The position numbers were made by a program, and so were the translations under genes. A stretch of DNA of 10,630 bases from Candidatus Peribacteraceae bacterium. GTDB lineage: Bacteria; Patescibacteriota; Gracilibacteria; Peribacterales; Peribacteraceae. Shown here in pieces: positions 6,492 through 10,630 of the stretch (within the stretch, counting starts at the first letter, position 1; the number at the start of each line of letters is the position of its first letter). The stretch lies in assembly GCA_022843885.1 (NCBI GenBank), contig JALHMU010000028.1, forward strand, positions 1 through 10,630, given 5' to 3'. Under the pieces are notes generated by a model. That model did no database searches and was not told the DNA's origin. It saw only the letters and a program-made list of their open reading frames with translations.

Positions 6492-7469
6492 CTACGGAGC
6501 GCTTACTGCCAGTGCAAACTGCTCTAGCAGTAGACCTTTGTGGGCATTTGTATGCAGGCTAGAGGCGAGTTTCATATAGGCCCGAACCCAGGTGTCCTTA
6601 TAGTCCTGCGCCAGATGTTCTCGGAGTGCCAAACCAAGGTGCAACATCAGTGAATCCATATCTGCACCTTTCTCACTGTATTGTGTCAGCCATTTCAGTT
6701 TTTCATGGAGTGATGGCATCTGCCAGAAACGCATTGCTTGTGCGTGAATCTGTTTCTCTTCGCGCAAGAGTTCGGGATCGTTGATCAGACGAATGATGCG
6801 ACCTGGCGCACCCTGTGCAAGGTGTGAGATGAATGCCTGATCATCATCGTGTGCTGATTCAAGGAGTGGTTTGACTTCTTTCTGTGAAAGCGGTTGGAAC
6901 AAGACGGTGCGTGTGCGAGAAATAAGTGTCGGCAGGAGTGACTGATGTGCTTCGGTTGTCAGAATGAACACTGCGCGTGGCGGTGGCTCTTCCAAAATCT
7001 TCAAGAATGCGTTTGCAGCCGTATCTTGCAGACGCTCAATAGAGCGGATCAGACAGCAGAAAAACTGCGTAGAACCTGTTTCATTCAGCCGTTCTTGGAG
7101 TGCGCGAATATCATCGATGCTGATGGTGTTCGTACGCGCACGTTTCTTCTGACGATGTTGCTGTGGCACGTTGGAACTGAGTGCGATCGCATCCCAGTTT
7201 TCTTGTTTTTCTTCCATCCACAGTTCGTCGAGGACGAGATAATCGGGATGAATAAGCTTCGACATTTGTTCGCGGATCGACATGCATGTCTCCGGATCTT
7301 GATCGGTACATAAAAGCTCGCGTGCGAACCATTTTGCGATCGTCATCTTTCCGATATGTGCCGGCCCCGAGAAGAGGTACGCATGTGCAACGTTCGATGA
7401 ATCAATATCCGAGAGCAATTGTGCTCGCGGCGCTTCGTGTCCGATGATGGCAGACGGTAAAACGGCCAT
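6492..7469 (-). CDS. holB: DNA polymerase III delta' subunit
   Basis: The 325-residue protein matches the clamp-loader delta' family, which with delta and the DnaX subunits loads the sliding clamp during replication. Diagnostic segments are the N-terminal IIGHEAPRAQLL (8-19), the P-loop region SGPAHIGKMTIAKWFA (34-49), HPDYLVL (74-80), AANAFLKILEEPPPRAVFIL (151-170) and the SRC-like motif SRTRTVLFQPL (184-194). The P-loop Ser/Thr after GK is Met42, and the Walker B acidic segment before AANAFLKILEEP is not canonical, so ATP binding is doubtful; delta' is often a non-ATPase subunit. The zinc module that usually has four Cys keeps only Cys54 and Cys62. A linker rich in Gln, Arg and Lys (about 103-114) follows. 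The gene sits 57 nt downstream of secA with a private -10 and 22 nt upstream of the TPR gene. DnaX is an alternative, but the length and missing ATPase residues favour holB. Confidence 0.9.
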   Translation of the reverse strand: MAVLPSAIIGHEAPRAQLLSDIDSSNVAHAYLFSGPAHIGKMTIAKWFARELLCTDQDPETCMSIREQMSKLIHPDYLVLDELWMEEKQENWDAIALSSNVPQQHRQKKRARTNTISIDDIRALQERLNETGSTQFFCCLIRSIERLQDTAANAFLKILEEPPPRAVFILTTEAHQSLLPTLISRTRTVLFQPLSQKEVKPLLESAHDDDQAFISHLAQGAPGRIIRLINDPELLREEKQIHAQAMRFWQMPSLHEKLKWLTQYSEKGADMDSLMLHLGLALREHLAQDYKDTWVRAYMKLASSLHTNAHKGLLLEQFALAVSAP

Positions 7470-7477
7470 GGAAAAGA

Positions 7478-7483
7478 AGTATA
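7478..7483 (-). promoter_or_regulatory. -10 element for holB, leaderless spacing
   Basis: In the 57-nt gap after secA, TATACT on the minus strand ends 8 nt before the holB ATG at 7469. No convincing -35 is seen. A GAGG sequence lies just upstream of this hexamer, about 15 nt from the ATG, which is too far for a normal Shine-Dalgarno position. Confidence 0.5.
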
Positions 7484-7526
7484 GTCCTCTTCAAGAAAAT
7501 CCCGAAGGATCTGACCGACTTTTGGC

Positions 7527-10205
7527 TTATTTCTGGGCTCCGTGGCACTTCTTGTACTTCTTGCCTGAGCCACATGGACATGGATCATTGCGTCCAACTT
7601 TCGGCAAAGAAGATCCCGATGCCTGGCTCGCGCGTGGACGCTGCATTTGTTTGCGTGCATCACTCGCGCCAAGTGTCACAAGTGCATCTTCGATCTGATC
7701 TTCGTTGGTCTGCGTCGCGTCCAAATTCTGTTGGGCCTCGAGCAGAATTTCTCGTGGAGCAAATTGCGCGAAGTCGACCTGGAATAATGTGCGGACAATC
7801 GTGGAATCGATACGATCGATCAGTTCGCGGAACAATCGGAAGCCACGATCTTTATATTCGATCAACGGATCGCGCTGTGCGTATCCCGAGAACGCCACTT
7901 GTTCACGCAAATGTGCCATTGTATCGATGTGATCCATCCAATGTGTATCAATGGAACGCAGAATGATGACCTGCTCAGCACGCACGCCAACGGATGGCTT
8001 AAATTCGCTGCATTTCTTCTCGTAGAACAACACCATCGCATCAGACACGATGCGTGTGAGCTCTTCACGATCCTTGGCGTGTAGCATTGTCTCTTCACCC
8101 AATGTACGCAGGACATCTGGATGCAATGCCTTGAGCATGTCTTTCAATCCTTCAAGGTTCCATGTCTCTGGATCTTCTTCCAACGTGAAGGATGCGACCA
8201 TCAACACACCTTCTTTGCGCACGGTTTCAAGCACATCCGTATGCAACGATGAGTTTGTGCTCTCTTCATCTTTCATCGATTCGGCGATTTTCTCGAGCAT
8301 CTTCTGGCGACGTGTGTAGATGATCTCGCGGTGCTTGTTCATCACGTCGTCGTACTGCACAACGTGACGACGAATATCAAAGTTGTGACCTTCGACCTTC
8401 TTTTGTGCACCTTCGATACTGCGGCTGACCATGCGATTTTCGAGCGGGACATCATCGGGCATGTTTAACTTTTCCATCATGCTCTTGAGACGCTCTCCGC
8501 CGAACATGCGCATGAGGTCATCTTCCATCGAGACGAAGAATTGGCTTTCTCCTGGGTCACCCTGACGTCCAGAACGTCCACGGAGCTGGTTATCGATACG
8601 ACGTGATTCGTGGCGCTCGGTACCGAGAATTGCAAGACCGCCGAGATCTTGAACGCCTTTCTCCAATTTGATATCCGTTCCACGGCCGGCCATGTTGGTG
8701 GCGATGGTGACGGACCCGCGCTGACCAGCATTGGCGACGATGTCAGCTTCTTTTTCGTGCTGTTTGGCGTTGAGCACACTGTGTTCCACTTTCATTTCGG
8801 TGAGCAGTGCACTCATCGCTTCCGATTTTTCGATGGAGGTCGTACCGATCAAGACCGGCTGACCTTTTTCATTCTTTTCTTTGGCGATTTTTGCGACGGC
8901 CGTGAACTTGGCCTTCACGCTTTTATAAATTGCATCAGGTCGATCCGTACGAGTGACAGGACGATGTGTCGGAATGACAAGTGTGCGGAGTTTGTAGATC
9001 GATTCAAACTCTTCTTCTTCCGTTTTTGCTGTTCCTGTCATGCCTGCAAGTTTTTCAAACAGACGGAAATAGTTTTGGAACGTGATGGTTGCGAGAGTCT
9101 TACTTTCGCGCTGTACATCAACGTTTTCCTTGGCTTCGATAGCCTGGTGGAGACCGTGGCTATAGCGACGACCTGGCATCAAACGACCGGTAAATTCATC
9201 AACGATGATGATCTCACCATCTTTCACGACGTAATCGACATCGCGCTGGAAAATCGCGTGCGCTTTGAGTGCCTGTTCGATGTGATGCACTTCTTCGAAA
9301 CCCTTTTCGGTGTAAATATTTTCAACACCAAGTGCTTGTTCCATCTTTTTAATACCTTCTTCCGTCAGTGTTGCAGCTCGTTGCTTTTCATCCTTCACGA
9401 AATCTTTATGTTCTTCGAGCTGCTTCACGTGTCCGGCATAGAGCGAATACTTGGTCGTACTTTCTTCCGCTGGTTGGCTGATGATGAGCGGCGTGCGAGC
9501 TTCATCGATCAAGATGGAGTCGACTTCATCGACGATCGCGTAGAACAACGGGCGCTGTACTTGGCGTTCCAAACTCGTCGCCATGTTGTCGCGAAGATAA
9601 TCGAAACCGAATTCGTTGTTTGTTCCATACGTCACATCTGCTGCATAGGCAGCCTTGCGATCCTGAGGCTGCAACTCATGTACAACGCAGCCAACCGTGA
9701 GGCCAAGGGCTTTATAGAGCAAACCCATCCATTGGCTGTCGCGCTTTGCGAGATAATCGTTGACGGTCACAAGGTGCACACCTTTTTGCGCGATCGCATT
9801 CAGATACACAGGGAGCGTACAAACGAGTGTCTTTCCTTCTCCAGTTTTCATTTCAGCAATGCACCCACGATGTAACGCGATGCCTCCGAGAATCTGCACA
9901 TCAAATGGAACCATATCCCATGTGAACGTTTGCTTTCCGATCTCCGTACTTTGTCCTACGAGCAATTCACAGGCACGGAAAGCCGTTGCGAACGCTTCAG
10001 GCAAAAGCTGATCCAACGTTTCTCCATTCTTATAACGTTCGCGATATTCATCTGTCTTCTTTGGAAGATCATCCATCGTCAGCTTCCGGAACGCATCCGA
10101 TAACGCCAATTCCTTCACCTGCGCGACGATGGGCCAGAGCTTTTTCAGCTCACGTTCGTTCGGATCTCCGAGGAGTTTATTCAGTGATTGAATGACATCG
10201 ACCAT
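7527..10205 (-). CDS. secA: Preprotein translocase ATPase SecA
   Basis: This complete 892-residue SecA is the ATP-driven motor that pushes unfolded preproteins through the SecYEG channel. Landmarks in order are MVPFDVQILGG (98-108), Walker A MKTGEGKT (119-126), TYGTNNEFGFDYLRDN (192-207), Walker B and DEAD-like VDEVDSILIDEARTPLIIS (225-243), TNMAGRGTDI (503-512), LRGRSGRQGDPG (541-552) in the second ATPase domain, the IRA1 helix segment LRSIDTHWMDHI (749-760) and VAFSGYAQRDPLIEYK (770-785). The tail ends in a zinc-binding SEC-C motif, VGRNDPCPCGSGKKYKKCHG (870-889), with ligands C876, C878, C887 and H888. Length is close to the usual 840-900. The N-terminus is about 17 residues longer before Walker A than in E. 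coli. No Shine-Dalgarno sequence or strong -10 precedes the ATG; TAAAAG ending 8 nt upstream is a weak candidate. Confidence 0.98.
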   Translation of the reverse strand: MVDVIQSLNKLLGDPNERELKKLWPIVAQVKELALSDAFRKLTMDDLPKKTDEYRERYKNGETLDQLLPEAFATAFRACELLVGQSTEIGKQTFTWDMVPFDVQILGGIALHRGCIAEMKTGEGKTLVCTLPVYLNAIAQKGVHLVTVNDYLAKRDSQWMGLLYKALGLTVGCVVHELQPQDRKAAYAADVTYGTNNEFGFDYLRDNMATSLERQVQRPLFYAIVDEVDSILIDEARTPLIISQPAEESTTKYSLYAGHVKQLEEHKDFVKDEKQRAATLTEEGIKKMEQALGVENIYTEKGFEEVHHIEQALKAHAIFQRDVDYVVKDGEIIIVDEFTGRLMPGRRYSHGLHQAIEAKENVDVQRESKTLATITFQNYFRLFEKLAGMTGTAKTEEEEFESIYKLRTLVIPTHRPVTRTDRPDAIYKSVKAKFTAVAKIAKEKNEKGQPVLIGTTSIEKSEAMSALLTEMKVEHSVLNAKQHEKEADIVANAGQRGSVTIATNMAGRGTDIKLEKGVQDLGGLAILGTERHESRRIDNQLRGRSGRQGDPGESQFFVSMEDDLMRMFGGERLKSMMEKLNMPDDVPLENRMVSRSIEGAQKKVEGHNFDIRRHVVQYDDVMNKHREIIYTRRQKMLEKIAESMKDEESTNSSLHTDVLETVRKEGVLMVASFTLEEDPETWNLEGLKDMLKALHPDVLRTLGEETMLHAKDREELTRIVSDAMVLFYEKKCSEFKPSVGVRAEQVIILRSIDTHWMDHIDTMAHLREQVAFSGYAQRDPLIEYKDRGFRLFRELIDRIDSTIVRTLFQVDFAQFAPREILLEAQQNLDATQTNEDQIEDALVTLGASDARKQMQRPRASQASGSSLPKVGRNDPCPCGSGKKYKKCHGAQK

Positions 10206-10279
10206 GACAAAGTCTTTTAGAAGTGTTTGAGAGCATTGAGAGTAGCGGAAAGCAGCCTACGCTTCCACTGAAGAAAAGG

Positions 10280-10311
10280 AAAAAGCCCATCTTTCTAAGA
10301 CAGGCTTTTTT
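10280..10311 (-). terminator. Intrinsic terminator, potentially bidirectional
   Basis: The arms are GCC (10285-10287) with GGC (10303-10305) and TCTT (10290-10293) with AAGA (10297-10300), around a TCT loop and with a CA/CA internal mismatch. The stem is flanked by five A on the left and six T on the right, so a U tract follows the hairpin whichever strand is read. On the minus strand it would end the transcript of the partial gene at 10368-10630 before secA. It lies 57 nt past that gene's stop. Confidence 0.7.
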
Positions 10312-10314
10312 GTA

Positions 10315-10332
10315 GGCTCTATGCAAAGAGCC
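10315..10332. repeat. Perfect 6-bp inverted repeat
   Basis: GGCTCT and AGAGCC flank the loop ATGCAA. The hairpin lies 3 nt from the terminator's T tract, in the gap between the partial gene and secA. It could stabilise the mRNA 3' end or assist termination; this role is inferred only from position. Confidence 0.45.
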
Positions 10333-10335
10333 GTC

Positions 10336-10355
10336 TCACATTGCAATGAATGTGA
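10336..10355. repeat. 7-bp inverted repeat just after the partial gene
   Basis: TCACATT and AATGTGA flank the loop GCAATG, and the inner CATTGCAATG is itself palindromic. It lies 12 nt past the stop codon of the minus-strand partial gene. It could be an RNA stem-loop or a protein-binding palindrome; nothing decides between them. Confidence 0.4.
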
Positions 10356-10367
10356 ATATCTATGGTC

Positions 10368-10630
10368 CTATGACTCGTAAGGTAGAAGAACAGGAATCTT
10401 GGTACCGTTTGAAGCAATCGCAACCTTGAAATACTCTTTGAATTCAAAGATCGACGGCATTTCGATCAAACGATACTCCTGCACGTGCGGATCGGTATCT
10501 ATAACGATCGCAACCGTGTCGTGCCTCACGCACATCCGATACTCACTTCCTACCTCAAGTTTCTGAAAGGGAATCGCTTTGCCTTGGCCATATCCCTTGC
10601 CGAGCCAAAAACAAAAACCTGCGACGGCGA
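10368..10630 (-). CDS. Unrecognised protein, C-terminal part only
   Basis: The frame is open from the right window edge to a TAG at 10368-10370, giving 86 residues of a protein whose start lies outside the window. The first visible residues, AVAGFCFWLGKGYGQGKAIP, look like the end of a transmembrane helix or signal segment followed by a flexible basic stretch. The rest (for example RHDTVAIVIDTDPHVQEYRL and FKVAIASNGTKIPVLLPYES) alternates hydrophobic and polar residues, as in a beta-rich soluble domain. I do not recognise a family. A terminator and two stem-loops follow the stop, which supports this being a real transcribed gene. Its stop codon is not TGA, as for every other gene here. Confidence 0.6.
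   Translation of the reverse strand, partial: AVAGFCFWLGKGYGQGKAIPFQKLEVGSEYRMCVRHDTVAIVIDTDPHVQEYRLIEMPSIFEFKEYFKVAIASNGTKIPVLLPYES

Noticed and set aside
7862..8116. Short open frames within secA in other frames, including a Cys-rich 84-codon frame on the same strand
   Set aside because: They lie entirely within the conserved secA coding region, with no start signals or motifs.
8610..9875. A 421-codon open frame on the plus strand, inside secA
   Set aside because: It is fully antisense to a highly conserved secA coding sequence, its translation is Phe/His/Cys-rich without any recognisable motif, and it arises because secA avoids the codons that would give stops in that opposite frame.
6479..10246. 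The 12-mer ATTGAGAGTAGC occurs upstream of both the TPR gene (6479-6490) and secA (10235-10246)
   Set aside because: A few identical 12-mer pairs are expected by chance in 10.6 kb, and the two copies sit at different distances from the start codons (9 and 29 nt), so a shared operator is not supported.

Overview
The window looks like chromosomal housekeeping DNA from a bacterium with roughly 50% GC and compact gene packing. It holds nine complete protein genes and one gene cut by the right edge. I see no tRNA, rRNA, insertion sequence, CRISPR array or phage gene. All nine complete genes start with ATG. The ten stop codons are five TAA and five TAG, with no TGA. No gene has a recognisable Shine-Dalgarno sequence. 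Six of the nine complete genes instead have a -10-like hexamer (TATACT or close variants) ending 6-8 nt before the ATG, which points to leaderless mRNAs. Tight packing, TGA avoidance, leaderless starts, an isolated sufC and unfamiliar large membrane proteins would fit a candidate-phyla-radiation lineage such as the Peregrinibacteria/Peribacteria group. That placement is a low-confidence inference, because no marker here was compared with a database.

Left part (1-2870): a membrane-anchored SIMPL-domain protein on the minus strand is divergent from a Bcp-type peroxiredoxin. The peroxiredoxin is followed, in the same direction, by a 512-residue membrane protein. Its C-terminal half is a clear UbiA-family prenyltransferase and its N-terminal half is an unrecognised multi-span membrane region.

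Middle (2867-5708): sufC, the Fe-S assembly ATPase, is convergent with the UbiA gene; their stop codons share the bases CTAG. SufC is divergent from an unrecognised 549-residue polytopic membrane protein that resembles GT-C glycosyltransferases. The two start codons are only 50 bp apart and their promoters face each other. An isolated [2Fe-2S] ferredoxin gene follows and again overlaps its convergent neighbour by 4 nt.

Right part (5705-10630): the minus strand carries secA, then holB (DNA polymerase III delta' subunit), then a TPR protein with an N-terminal membrane anchor. Gaps are 57 and 22 nt, so this may be one transcription unit, though holB has its own promoter. Upstream of secA are an intrinsic terminator, two further stem-loops and the C-terminal 86 codons of an unrecognised gene.

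Functionally this is a mix of protein export (secA), replication (holB), Fe-S chemistry (sufC, ferredoxin), peroxide defence (bcp) and envelope or lipid functions (UbiA-like, GT-C-like, SIMPL). I see no defence or mobile system. The points most worth following are the leaderless gene-start architecture, the missing TGA stops, the fused UbiA protein and the GT-C-like protein.
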